DNA of 60,000 nt from Zygnema cylindricum (taxonomy: Eukaryota; Streptophyta; Zygnematophyceae; Zygnematales; Zygnemataceae). Positions within the stretch are counted from its first letter, which is position 1; each line of letters starts with the position of its first letter. The notes beneath the pieces were generated by a model that worked only from the letters and a program-made list of their open reading frames with translations, did no database searches and was not told the origin of the DNA. The DNA is taken from the NCBI GenBank assembly GCA_037447655.1, contig JBBHKE010003324.1, positions 126,001 through 186,000 of the forward strand, written 5' to 3'. Below are positions 39,078-50,761 of the stretch, piece after piece. The position numbers and the translations under genes were made by a program.

Positions 39078-42000
39078 CTAGTCACTCTTTAATTTTAGAC
39101 CACACTTCTCCCTGCAGAAAATTAGCTTAGGGGAAGGCACAGGTTTGGTCATCATATCTGCTACCATCTCGCTATCTGGTCGGTACTCTAAACTGATTAT
39201 TTTGTTTTCTACTTTCTCTCTAACAAAGCTGAGTCTAATGTCCATGTGTTTGGCTTTAAAATGATGTTTAGGATTGGCAGAAATTGCGATTGCTGCCTGA
39301 TTATCACAAAATATTTTCTGCACACCACTCTTAAGGTGACCAAGCTCACCAAGCAAAGACTTGACCCACATCAATTCTTTTACAAAATAACAAGATGCCA
39401 TATACTCAGTCTCCATGGTGGACTGAGCAATAACCTTTTGCTGTTTGCTACTCCAACAGCAAGCCCCATCACCCACATATAATACATATCCAGAAGTTCA
39501 TCTCCTCATCGGAGCATCACCATAACTAGCATCACTCAAAGTAGCGATGTCAGTATTCACCCCACCCAAATGCAACCATAGATCCCTAGTTCTTATCAAA
39601 TATCTAAGGACTCTCTTAGCTGCCTCCCAATCCCCCTTAGTGGGAGCATTTAGTCTTCTACTCAGCACTCCTATAGGTGCAGCTAAATCTGGCCGGGTAC
39701 AATTCATAAAATAGATTAGACTTCCCACTACTTGCCTGTAAGTAATAGTCTGCATAAACTTTTGTTCTTCAGGAGATAATTCCTCGTCTAAGACTATGAC
39801 TCCTTCTTTCTCACTCCCCTCACTTCCCTTCTTTAACTCCATTGGAGTTGTACAACTATTAGCTTTATCCATCTGAAATTTTTCAAGCATGTTCCCTATT
39901 GCTTCTTTTTGAGTCAATCTTATAATCTTTGTTTTTTGGTCTCTTTCTACTGGAATTCCCAAAATATATATTTTGCTTTCCCCATATTCTTCATTTCAAA
40001 TCTCCCCTTAAGATCGGTTTTCAGTTTATTTATTTTTTCCATTGATTTACTTAAAACAAGCAAATCATCAACATAAATTGCAATAAATATAATACCTTCC
40101 TCATCTTCAAAAACATAGATTGAGTGATCTGAGTTGATCCGAATATATCTGTGACCCGTAAGAAACTCATCAAGTTTCTTATTCCACTGTCGAGGCGCCT
40201 GTTTCAAACCGTAAAGGGATTTAATCAGCCGGCATACTTTACTCTCCTCTCCTTCCTCCACAAATCCTTTGGGTTGTCGCATGAAGATCTCCTCTTCCAA
40301 TTCTACATGCAAAAAGGCTGTCTTGATGTCCATATGATGCACCTCCATGTCTTCCGCTGCTGCTAGATCGAGAAGTATGCGGACGGAGGGAAATCTGACC
40401 ACCGGGGCAAAGGTTTCCTCGTAATCGATTCCTTATTTCTGTGTAAATCCTTTTGCCACTAATCCGACTTTGTAACGCTAAATGGTGATATCCGAGTTCA
40501 GTTTTAATTTGAAACCCACTTACAACCGATTGGTTTTCGGTTAAGTGGACAGTCCACCAGCTCCAAGTATCGGCTGCCATAATTGAGACCATCTCCTTAT
40601 TTATGGTTGTCTTCCACCGGTTTCTTTCTGGGCAAGTCATTGCCTCTCCATAAGTTTGAGGTTCATCTTGATAAGATAGTCTTGTTACCTTGTTATTAAC
40701 TTGTCTTTCCTGCAATCTTTTGCTTCTTCTCCTTCCCCCCTCAAAATCTGTGGTCGGAATAGATGGATCTCGTGGGTTCTTTCGAACAATCTCGGCTTCT
40801 CCCTTGTCCTTTGATTCCGGATCAGTTTCCACCACGTCTTCCGCTTCAGGTAGAGTTGTCACTGGAATTTCCGCAGCCGAGTTTTTTTCGGTCTGATTTG
40901 TACCTGCAAGAATGTCATCTTCTCTAAAACCTGGATAGTTAGGAAGTTCAAAGTCATCGGAATTTTCTGACTCAAATCTGATTTTTACTGACTTTGTATA
41001 CTTGAAGGGATCCACGGACTTTCCTTTATCCATAACTACTAAATGCTTTACTAAGATTATATCTTCCCTTTTTAGAACATAGACTCTATATCCTTTCACA
41101 TCCTCATCATATCCTAATAAGTATCCCGGTTTTCCTTTAAGATCTAGCTTCTAATTAGACCGATCTGTATCTAGACTGAATACTTGACTACCAAAAACCT
41201 CTAAGTGAGATATGTTTGGTTTCCGACCTGTCCATCTCTCATAAGGTGTTTGATCTTTTATAGCTGAAGTAAGAACTCTATTTTTGAAGTAATTTGCACA
41301 GTTCATTGCTTCGGCCCAAAACCTTTTTCCTATCTTCTTGTTCGACAACATACTTCTAGCACTATCACTTAGTGTCCTATTTAATCTTTCAGCTACCTTA
41401 TTCTGTTTTGGGTTTTCTGGAAGTGTCTTTTGGTGTTGGACTCCATCTTCCCTTAAAAAATTCTCAAACTGGTTAGAAGTATACTCTTCACCATTCTCAC
41501 TCCTTACTCTCTTGATTGGAGTTTAATGGAGTTTTTCGCTCCATGCTTTATATTGTCTAAAAAAATCCTAAGCCTCTGACTTGTTTTTCAAAAAATACAC
41601 CCTGGAATACCGAGACCAATCATCAGTGATAGTCATCATAAATCTCTTCCCCCCCGGTGAGGGCACTTTAGCCGGTCCCCAAATATCTGTGTGTCTTAAA
41701 TCAATAATTTTTTCTCCCTTAAAAGTGGCTATTTTGGGAAAGGGTAATCTGTGTGCATTTCGTTGAGCACATCCACTACAATCACTTATATTATCACTCT
41801 CACTGAACTGAATCCCTTCCACCACTCCCATCTTTTTCATCTCTCTTAACTTATCTAGATTCACATGCCCAAGCCTCTTATGCCACATCATAATATCATG
41901 AACACCAGCATAATAAAGTTTCTTTGTTTCAATTCTTAAAATCAGCCTAAATATCCTTGGCTACCTTTGTCAGCAATAAAATAGACCTCTTCCTCAAAAC

Positions 42001-43409
42001 TAGCAATAAATACTCCTTCCATAGTGCTAGTAAAAGAAACCTTATCATCTAATACAGATGTAGAGATGAGGTTTTTGATCAGCTTCAGAATAAATAATAC
42101 ATCGGAGAATGTTAATATAGATGTCTTTCCTTCTACTAACACTTTCAGATATACCGATCTTAGAAGAGTAGTAGTGACTATCCTCCCATCCCCGTCCTCT
42201 ATCTCTACGGTGGGAATCTTTCTTATCTTAGTGAACAGGTGCTTATCTTTACCCATGTGCATGGAGGAACCTGAATCAATAATCGAACCTGCTTCACCTT
42301 TCAATCAACCGTAAGCACATTTTTGCCTTCGTGAAATTTTGACCTCGTTTTTCGCCTCAAACTCCTCATCCAATAGGAGCTCATCGTCCTTGTCCTCGGA
42401 ATCTGCCTCATGCACATGTGTCACAAGGGCCTTTTTCTTTCCTCTCGGGGTTCCACCAGTCTGCCCCTCGTTTAACCGAAGCTCGGTTAGCTTAGTGCAC
42501 TCTACCATATGGTGCCCCGGTTTCTTACAAAAATTACATAAACGTTTGGGAGCCCGTGGTTCGAACTCGTCGGTCGGATTTTTCTGCTCCCCCCCCCATA
42601 GTTTCCGACCCGTCTTCAGGAATCCTTGTTCCTCCAATCAGTCGCAGATGCCAAGGCTTGCCCACTCTTTCCTCCCGTTCGGGTCTCAATCGTATTCTCC
42701 CGAACAAGAATCATCCCTACCATTGAGTTCCATATCCACCTTGAGTCCGACAAGTCATGCACTCGGTTGACTATGTTCTCAAACTCATCGGGTAACTTCA
42801 TCAGTAGAAAGTTAAATTTTTTTTTTCACTAAAATCTTTTTCAGCACTCTCTAGCTCCATGAAGAGTGTGGCAAGCTCATTGCAAAAATCCAACATCTTC
42901 CCCCCTTTGTATACATACTCATTAACTTTCTTATCAGCCAACTGTTGTTGCTGAATCGTACCACTTTGGTACATCTCTATGAGAGCCATCGAAAGATCGG
43001 ATGCCCTTTCAACCTGCAAATGAGGACATGCAAGTCCTTGTGTAAGATGGCGTAGGATAAAGTGCTTTGCCGCCATATTGTTGAAGTCCCAGGTTTCAGT
43101 ATCATTCTCCTCGTTCCTCGGAATTGGTGACATGAATGCTGAACCAATTACTATTGGTGTGGTCGTCTCTTTCTCCGCTCCTTTCTCCACCAAATCTCCT
43201 TCCTTTGTCTCCTCCGTTGAAGATGGACATGCTTTCTTTGTGAATCTGCTTCCTTTAAACCCTGGAGGGATTCCAAGACTTGATGGACGCCCCAATCGTC
43301 CACTCACTATCCCCCAAAACCTTTTTTCGCATAGAGTTCCTATCATCATACATTCCGAGTATATGAAGCCTGTTCCATTAAAGATGGGTACCCTAGAGGG
43401 TGGGCCCAT
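39078..43409 (-). pseudogene. Element C gag-pol, broken by frameshifts and stops
   Basis: The pieces in order are: gag from an ATG located in the primer site (43409) to about 42616; a CX2CX4HX4C knuckle (CNFCKKPGHHMVEC) near 42.5 kb; protease (IIDSGSSMHMG) near 42.3 kb; pre-integrase finger and integrase (WHKRLGHVN, CSGCAQRN, HTDIWGPAKVP) at 41.9-41.57 kb; integrase end (AEAMNCANYFKNRV) at 41.35-41.15 kb; linker; reverse transcriptase with YVDDLLVLSKS near 40.07 kb; and RNase H (AQSTMETEYMAS) to 39078. At least eight frame breaks separate the pieces, so no complete polyprotein can be made. Confidence 0.9.
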
Positions 43410-43413
43410 AACC
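43401..43413 (-). other. Element C primer-binding site, half-tRNA type
   Basis: GGTTATGGGCCCA directly follows the 5' LTR. It is the reverse complement of TGGGCCCATAACC, the anticodon arm of eukaryotic initiator tRNA-Met, rather than of a tRNA 3' end. Drosophila copia uses this same primer arrangement. The ATG inside the site is also the first ATG of gag, preceded by an in-frame TAG. Confidence 0.8.
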
Positions 43414-44466
43414 TAAAACTGTGAGACCTCCATAAGTCCTCAGAGTGGACACCTTCTAAGAAGCCTCCAGGATAACCCTGACCCCTTTGTGTTTCAGCAA
43501 GAACTACGCCAACCTGGCAAATAAAAACTCTGACCACCTTCACCCATGTAAAGGCAAGACTCCCTTGAGTTGATAGCAAAAAGAATCTCTGAATTTGCTC
43601 CCATGAGCAGTAAGTTATGGAGGGTCAAAGTTGACCTTTTGTACAGAAGCTCTCTGGGAGAGAGGGTCTTATCTAACAATTTTTCCTAAGTCCTATCCCT
43701 CTCACAAACTCTATCTACTGATGTATGGGCCAATCATATTACTCCTCCGTACACAAAAGTACAGCTGCCGGTGTACTTTCTGTATGAATACTGTACGACC
43801 TTTCCGAAATGTCGGCAAGTGGTATATCCGGATATGCTCCCTTAATCCCCGAAGATGCCGCGATCCAATGTCTTTCTGCCACGTGTCATCCGATGTGGCG
43901 ATGACCACAAACCGCCGAAATCCTCTTTCACGATCTCGGCATACATTCTGGCCGTCCAATTAAATGCATATTTAATCGTAGCCGTAATAAATACCTGCGT
44001 GGTATTCGTTTCGCTATCGAAACAAATGCACGGTACTTGTTCCTTGTCCGTTCCTTTAATCCGTACCTTTACATAACTGGATATATGTATCCCGTACGGA
44101 GTTGTAGTTAAATGTTTTATCCAACGTCATTATATATAAATAATTATCAAACCTTATACTATGTATTGTTTGATTTAGACTTAACGGCTAGGACCTCGGC
44201 TATCTATCACTCCGTAGGTACCAGGATCAAATCCTGGTTTCTGACGCCAATCCTTTTAGTAAATAAATCGGTAAATAAACTAATCTATTTCCCGTAAATC
44301 TCTGGATAACCTAGACAACCATGGCTCTAGCTTCCACTCCAACTTCCCACTGACTGCGATAAGAGTGGGAGTTGGAGAGAGAAGTTAGCGATAGACTGCC
44401 TTGGCTTCTTTCTGTATTTTAATTTAGACCTAGAAAATACTTCAAAATGAACCATTAATTTCTACA
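43414..44466 (-). repeat. Element C 5' LTR
   Basis: 1053 bp, highly similar to the LTR at 38005-39064. The tRNA-like T-arm at 44221-44237 is perfect here (CCAGG, 7-nt loop ATCAAAT, CCTGG). Both ends are defined by the target duplication and the primer site. Confidence 0.92.
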
Positions 44467-44471
44467 AGGAT

Positions 44472-45990
44472 GTGAGGATTACAGAGTAAATGATCATGAT
44501 GAAGTAGGAAATGGGAAATTTTGCAATTGGAGGAGAAAGAAAGTGGAGGATTTCGTTTCTTTAAAAGCAAAAAAGTCTAGAAATGACTCTAAACTTTTCA
44601 AACCCTAAATTGTTACTTTTAGGGCTTTTCAATTTTACTGCTGCAAAATTTATGGTTGAATCTTACCTTTAAGAGCTTTCAATTTTGCTGTTGCAAAATT
44701 TGTGTGGAAATTATAACTTTCCCGTTTTAATGTTTGGAAAGTGAAGAATTGAATTTGACCTAACTTAATTTCAATGAATTATTGATTTATCAATTTTTGA
44801 TCTTTTTCAAATGATTTGTTAAGGAGAAGAAGTTTTAGATTGAAGCAATAAAGGGATTTCAAATTTGCAGCAAATTTATTTGGGAAATTATAATATACCT
44901 TTCTTTTTATTTGATTTCATTGTGTGATAGAGGCAAATTTTGCATGGAAACGTGAAATAGAGAATGCCTTGAATGTTTTACAGAAACATAGTGTGAAATT
45001 GGTTAAAAGATTTAATAATCATATTGTTGCTGTGGATGAAACAATTTCTGAATTGAAAAGTGAATTGAAAGATATTAAAGAAAATGGGAATGTTTCAAAT
45101 TTTAAATTGGATGAGGTCATTAATATTATTTTAGCATAAATGACGTTAATGACCAAAAAGGTGACTGTATTAAAATGAATGTCAATTTTAGGGAGGATGA
45201 TCATGATAGAAGTAAATAGATAAGAAATCTTAAATTGTCTATTACTGAGGTACCATTCTATGATGGTAAGAAGATTGATGAGTTGGATACTTAGATTTTT
45301 CATAGGGAGTAATATTTAGAATTTAAAAATTCTGATTGTGATGATTACACTTCTTTTGTTGTTACCTGTCTAAAAGGTGATGATCAGATTTCGTATTACT
45401 CTCAGAGAAGGTCTAATTTGATTCCTAATAATGGTATTTTTTGATAAGGCTGATTGGGAAGCTTTAAAAATCGCGATCAAATCGCGTTTTTTGTCTATCA
45501 CTTATAAATCCAGAATTGAAGAAAAGTGGTTGACCTATAAGCAGGCTACATTTGTGAAAGTGACTACATCTTTGAAAGATTATATTGTGGAATTTGACTC
45601 ATCTAGCATTCATGTCATGGGCTTGAGTGATGAAATGGCTAAGTTACATTTCTTAAATTATTTGAATACTATATTGAAATCGGAACAGAAACATCACAAA
45701 TTTCATAATTTTAAGAAATTACAGGATAAGGCATTGGAATTAGAGGATTAGTTCGGATATAATCGGGAAAATCGATCACTCAAGGGTAATTTTAATGAAG
45801 TATCGGAGTGGGGTGAGGAAAAATTTAAAGAAGTGGGTCTGAATGCGGGTCTTTGGAATAGACAAAGTATCTTCATGGGAAATCAGAAGGGTGGACAGAG
45901 TGTTAATGCATAAAATAAATTTCACAAAAGAAGGAGATATATTAAAATTCCTAAACTGAGCATTAATGCTCAAAAACCTAGTCTACGATA
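44472..45990 (+). pseudogene. G1 gag remnant (retrotransposon gag family)
   Basis: Several short frames carry a typical capsid pattern. 45431-45751 reads DKADWEALKIAIKSRF...RIEEKWLTYKQ...VKVTTSLKDYIVEF, the W..L..RF..Y....W..L.Q...V..Y...F layout of Ty3/gypsy-type gag. 44924-45139 is a Lys/Glu-rich helical stretch that could be a coiled coil. Stops and frameshifts separate them. No zinc knuckle or pol follows before 46 kb. Confidence 0.55.
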
Positions 45991-46531
45991 CCCACATGCA
46001 TTATCTTTGTACTTATTCCACTACAAGTCTTTAACACTTGTTCCCTCAAAACCCACTATTTTGATCAAAAATGGTTTGCAGTCTACTCCGACAAGGTCAC
46101 GCCCAAACAACAAGGTAACTACAAACGAAGATACAAATGAACAACCACGTAGTAATATAGAAAGGAATATGATTGGCTTTTTTAGATTTAACAAATATCA
46201 CCTTGCCCAAAAATACAGAATAAAAGATAGAATATATGAAATATGGCGAAGCAAGCTCAACATACCCCGAAAATCAATAATAACAATGAGAAAAGGCGAC
46301 ACCTCTCTCGATTGTACCGCAAATAGGTATGATCCTCGGTCACCACTCGGTATTCGCAACTCGGGCGTGACAGGACTCTTCTCGGTTAGCAACAGCGAAT
46401 AAGTCCAAAAATCACCCAAAGGAAAGATAGTGCCAACTAACCGCCCAGACTGTGATTTCCTACACAAGACATATCCAAAACCAAGATGGCAATAGAGTCA
46501 AAAACAAAACAAAAATTCTCCAGAGAAGGTT
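45991..46531. other. Unassigned DNA between G1 and G3
   Basis: A 131-codon open frame at 46007-46402 has no recognisable motif and is probably chance or very decayed element sequence. Nothing else was identified. Confidence 0.4.
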
Positions 46532-47478
46532 TGTTAGAATTTTTGAGGGATTTCTCAAGAGACAGTACTGAAAAAGCAACCTGTCTTCTTCGACCCCAAG
46601 TGCCTTTTACATCAAAGTTTTTCCAATTCTAGGTCCAAAAGTCAAAGCCATGCTATTAACCAATGAGCGGCAAGCAAGTGTAACCGAACTGACATAAGAC
46701 AAAATAATCTGTACTACACTCGAGGCAAAAAGTTATGCTCCTGACTGCGGCTAGATCCGCGGCCGAAAGTAATTCTTTGTTCCACTATTATAAGACAAAG
46801 TATTGAAAAAGGACACGAAAGTGTCAGACTTTGACCTAAGGTAATTAATGGACCAGAAGTTAACTGAACCTGAACTGAATTCCTACTGATAGCTAACAAC
46901 AATATCTAGACGAGAATCCAAAGAGTTACGTGGCAATCCACAATGTACCCCCCATGAGGGCTGGCGGCAACTAGTCCCATGTAATGGAATTACAATCTTT
47001 GAGATGTTAGAACTTGGTTGTCAGGCCTCCGTTAGGCGCAAAATAAAGTGTGTCCGCTCAGTTTAGTAAATAGAAGGATCTCGTACGGCTTGGTGCACTC
47101 ACTCTTCCGTACTCTGATGACCGTACAGGTTAAAAAGGGCCCGGAAATCGTTGGTTATATAAAGGTGTGCCGGAAACGCACATGAGCTTGATTGCTGTCG
47201 AGCGTGCTTGGGAAACATAAAAATAAGGCTTGCGGCCAGAAATAGTCTGCAACAGAGTCTTGTAAATAAACCCAAATGCGGATGCTTCCCATGATGGTGA
47301 TAATGTCCAACTCTGCCCCCCTATTTCTCCCGTAGACATGCATGCAAAACATAGGAGATAATCGGACAGGAAATGGAAATGAATGCATGGAAAAATGAAA
47401 GGATATCCCCTTCCCCCTTTCATTTCCCCATTTGGCCAAAAAAAAAGGGTGGGTTTTGGTAATTGGACTGAGACCCCA
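46532..47478 (-). repeat. G3 3' LTR (Ty3/gypsy)
   Basis: In element orientation it begins TGGGGTCTCAG and ends TTCTAACA, a TG...CA pair of about 947 bp. A purine tract (GCGGGGGGGGAAT, 47479-47491) abuts its start. A TTTATATAA motif is present near 47155. The second LTR was not found in the window, so the outer end is tentative. Confidence 0.6.
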
Positions 47479-49250
47479 ATTCCCCCCCCGCTTAGTCAAT
47501 CGTGACTAAGACATAAAATAATTACCCGCTCAATTCGAGCCGCTTGTAAATTCCCCATGGCGAGAGGCATCTCTCGGTGGAATACTTTAGCTCTCTCGGC
47601 GATCAGTTTTTCGACAATCCCCTGGTTATCCATCTCCGAGAGGACCACCGCTAGGGTCGATGCCGCGCCGGGTAGGATGGGATGTCGTCTAAATAAGATG
47701 AAGTAATGGCTATAGGAGTGGAGAGATTCCTGCCTGCTAAACTTGTATCCCATGGCAATCTAAGGCACCTTTCGGTCCCACTCCCCCAAATTTTTTTCAA
47801 CCGCATATTTCTGTAGTGACCGCTTCATTGATTGTACGCACCTTTTGGCCAAACTGTCAGCTTGGGGGTGGTCACGGCTGGTCAACTTATAGTCAATGAG
47901 GCATATTTTAAAGAGGTTAGAAAATTCTCCCGCAAATTCAGAGCCTTGGTTAGTTAAAATCTCTACTGGCGCCCAAATTGTGATAATACCCTCTGGAAAA
48001 AGGCGCATGCAATTGCCTAAGACTCCTTCTCGGGCAACACCACCAACTCAATCCATTTGGAAAAATGTTCGATCATGACCAACATGAAGCGGTTCCCCCG
48101 CCTACTTGTTGTAAGAGGCCCCAAAAGATCCAGAGACCATTGATAAAACATCCCCCGGATGAATGAAGCTCGGTTCGGCCCTTTTTATCAAAAGCTGCTT
48201 TAACTCGATTTGTAAGAAGAGCAAGTCTGCGCAATTTGGTTGACTTAGGTCCGCAACGCGTGCAACCAATGAGATCCTGTAACCATAGAAGTGGTCCTTT
48301 TCTGCCCGAAGTGCCCGCATTGCTGATGGAGACGGGTGATCAGAGTTTCCCGATTTGCGTGGGGGAGGAACCACTTTCCTCGTTCTGTCAGCCCCTTTCT
48401 AAAGGAGAATACCTCGGTCCCACTTATACGCCGCCATCCAGGTCTGCACAGAGGATAATTGAACCCGAACCAAGTGGGAAAGAGGAGATCCCTGCTGGAT
48501 GGATTGTAGGGAATCAGAGTTATTCCAGATATCTTTCTGTTGGGCTCTTATCGGTGCCTGCGTCTTCACGTCAGCCGCAAAAGTGGAGTGTTCCCCCCCA
48601 GATCGGGGAAGCCAGATTAAAGCGGAAGAAATTCGAAAAATTCCCAGACTGATCTTCGGATCCTCATCGTGTCATGCTCTAGTGGAATCCACAATGGAGG
48701 GATCGGAATTTTGGCTAAGTCAGTCGGCATTCTTGTGGATTTCCCTTGCCCAATGGATAATACTGAAGTCATATTCCTCCAAGATGAGAACCCATTTGGC
48801 AAGTTTGCTTGTCAACTTACTGTTTTCGATGATCCATTTGAGAGGTTGATGGTCCGTAATGAGACTGAAACGGACCCTGTACAAATAGGGCAAGAAATGT
48901 TGAATTGCCCAAACTACTGCGAGGAGCTCTCCATGGTAACTGGTATAATTCCCCTTTCAAGCTCGGACGCTTCACAGGCACCCTTTTATTTCCCCAAGGA
49001 TTTCCGGGCCCTTTTTTCTCGGTACGGTCATAAAAGTACGGAGAAAGGAGTGCAACCAGCCGGAAAGAATCTTTGTATTTACCAAACTGAGCAGAATACA
49101 CCTTACTTCACACCTAACAGAGGCCGGACAACAAAGTTATTCTGCCTCAAAAACGGCCAAACTATTACATGTGACTCATTTCCACCTACTCCGGTTGGGG
49201 GGTACATTGTCGAAGGCCGCGTAACTTTTGGGATAGTCTTTTAAATTTTT
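47479..49250 (-). pseudogene. G3 pol: RNase H and integrase of a Ty3/gypsy element, decayed
   Basis: On the minus strand RNase H is visible at about 48.7-48.9 kb (SLITDHQPLKWIIENS, EEYDFSIIHWAR). Integrase follows at 47.5-48.4 kb (EILTNQGSEFAGEF, TSRDHPQAD, RCVQSMKRSLQKYAVE). RNase H before integrase, next to the LTR, is the Ty3/gypsy order, opposite to the copia elements nearby. Stops and frameshifts are frequent, for example a stop just after the RNase H motif. Reverse transcriptase and gag are missing, cut off by the unit that begins near 49250. Confidence 0.85.
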
Positions 49251-50237
49251 CTGTTGGCTGTCCGTAGGAGGTCAGTTTAGGTCCACCAGACGGGCAGAGC
49301 ATTTATTACTTAGAGTCAAAGATTAGGCGTTTCACGTCGATTGAAAACTTTGTTACTCCTAAGTGTCGTATATGAGGACATGTGGCTTCTATTCCAGCCA
49401 AGGCTAAACGCCTAACTTTTAGTCTTATGTGTAGTACAGCCTGTTTTGTCTTAGGTCCATATGATATCAATTTCTGGCCGCTGATTAGATCCTGGTACTG
49501 CTTTGACTTTGGCAGTAAACAAACTTTGCTTGTATAAGGCACTTGGGGCCGAAGGAGACAGGTGGCTTTTTGAGTACTGTCTTCGAGAAAACCCCCACAA
49601 AATATAATCAATCTTTTTGTTGGAGAACTGCAGCATTCTGTCGTGAACTCTATTGCCATCTTTATTTTGGATTGTCTTTTGTGGAAACCGTAGCTCGGTT
49701 GGGTGGTTGGCACTATCCTCTCTTTGGGCGGTTTGGATTTTCGCTATTTGAAACTTAGAAGAGTCTGTACGGATCCGTGCGGCGGAACCGATGGTTGAGG
49801 GAGAATCATATCAGTCTTCGGGGCCATTGGGAGAGGTTTCTCCTTCTAAGTTGTGTCTTCATTGCACTCCGGGGTATGTGAGCTTGCTTTACCATTTTCA
49901 TTGATTTATATCTTTATTTCTCTTTTCTGGGGCAAGTTGATATTGTTGAATCTGAAAAAGCCGATATTTATTATTTCTATATTTGTGCGTGGGAGTTATT
50001 TGTGCACTATAGGGGTCGTTTTTGGTTTCTGTCGGGAGTTCTTGCACGCCAGATTGGACGACCAGCACCCCCTTTCCCTCATTTGGGGTAGTATTCAGTG
50101 GTGCAGCATTTAGTGGGCTTTTTGCAGATAACCACAGTACCTTAAAAAGCAACCCTGTCTCTTTAGGTTAAAGAGGATAGGTGCTTAGGGTGGAGTACTT
50201 GTATAAAAGGGATTTAGCTCTTCTCTTCCAGTTAGTT
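49251..50237 (+). other. Possible 5' LTR and leader of element G2
   Basis: The stretch starts TGTTGGCTGTCC and replaces the G3 coding sequence. It has no coding similarity and ends with TATAAAAGG at 50202-50210, about 28 bases before the ATG of the next open frame. An LTR is plausible, but no second copy is in the window. One minus-strand open frame at 49306-49713 has no family features. Confidence 0.4.
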
Positions 50238-50761
50238 ATGGGAGGAGGAGAAGTTCAGGATAAGGATCTTCTTGGGGTTAGATCTGAAGATCAAAAGAGG
50301 GAGGATGCGGTGGCCCAAGAGGAAGATTCACAGGTGCCCGAGGAAGCACCCCCCTTTGGCTCACCTTTACACATAGAGCGGTTTCTTAAGGGAGATATTC
50401 CTCTAGAGGTTGTAGTCAAAACTCCTCCAAAGCAGCCAGAGAGGCGACCCTCTCCTCCACCTCCACCTGTCTTTTCCCCTGAGTATTTTCCAATTTTGTC
50501 CGAGGCTGCCAAAGCCTGGGCAGCGGAGAAGGCCGAGAGGCCTCCATTATCTCCTAAATCACGTAGGAAGGGCTTGGCATATAAGGAAGAGGTCCCGGGT
50601 CACCTTCCTGAAGTAGGACGACATACAAGATCTAAGGCTCTGATAGCGGAGATGTATATGGATCCCGAAATTCTAGCGGATCCTAATAGGCCTTGTCGCA
50701 AAGAGATCTCAACCCTTCATAATCTCCACAAGTTGAAGGTTAAGAAGGAGCAGGTGCAACG
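50238..50761 (+). pseudogene. G2 first open frame, unknown, cut by element D
   Basis: It begins MGGGEVQDKDLLGVRSEDQ and is acidic and proline-rich (RRPSPPPPPVFSPEYFP), followed by a basic stretch, with no recognised domain. Gag N-terminal regions of plant gypsy elements can look like this. Joining its codons to the sequence beyond element D adds only a few residues before a stop (56559). I do not recognise its function. Confidence 0.4.

Larger units (their letters stand above)
38005..44466 (-). mobile_element. Ty1/copia retrotransposon C, with both LTRs
   Basis: 6462 bp, bounded by same-orientation LTRs and an exact 5-bp target duplication AGGAT (38000-38004 and 44467-44471). In minus-strand order it has the 5' LTR, primer site, gag, zinc knuckle, protease, integrase, reverse transcriptase, RNase H, polypurine tract and 3' LTR. 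The coding part has many frameshifts and stops. It inserted into older element G1. Confidence 0.95.

Noticed and set aside
46007-46402. 131-codon open frame as a host gene
   Set aside because: It has no recognisable motif, lies between two decayed retroelements, and its composition resembles translated non-coding DNA.
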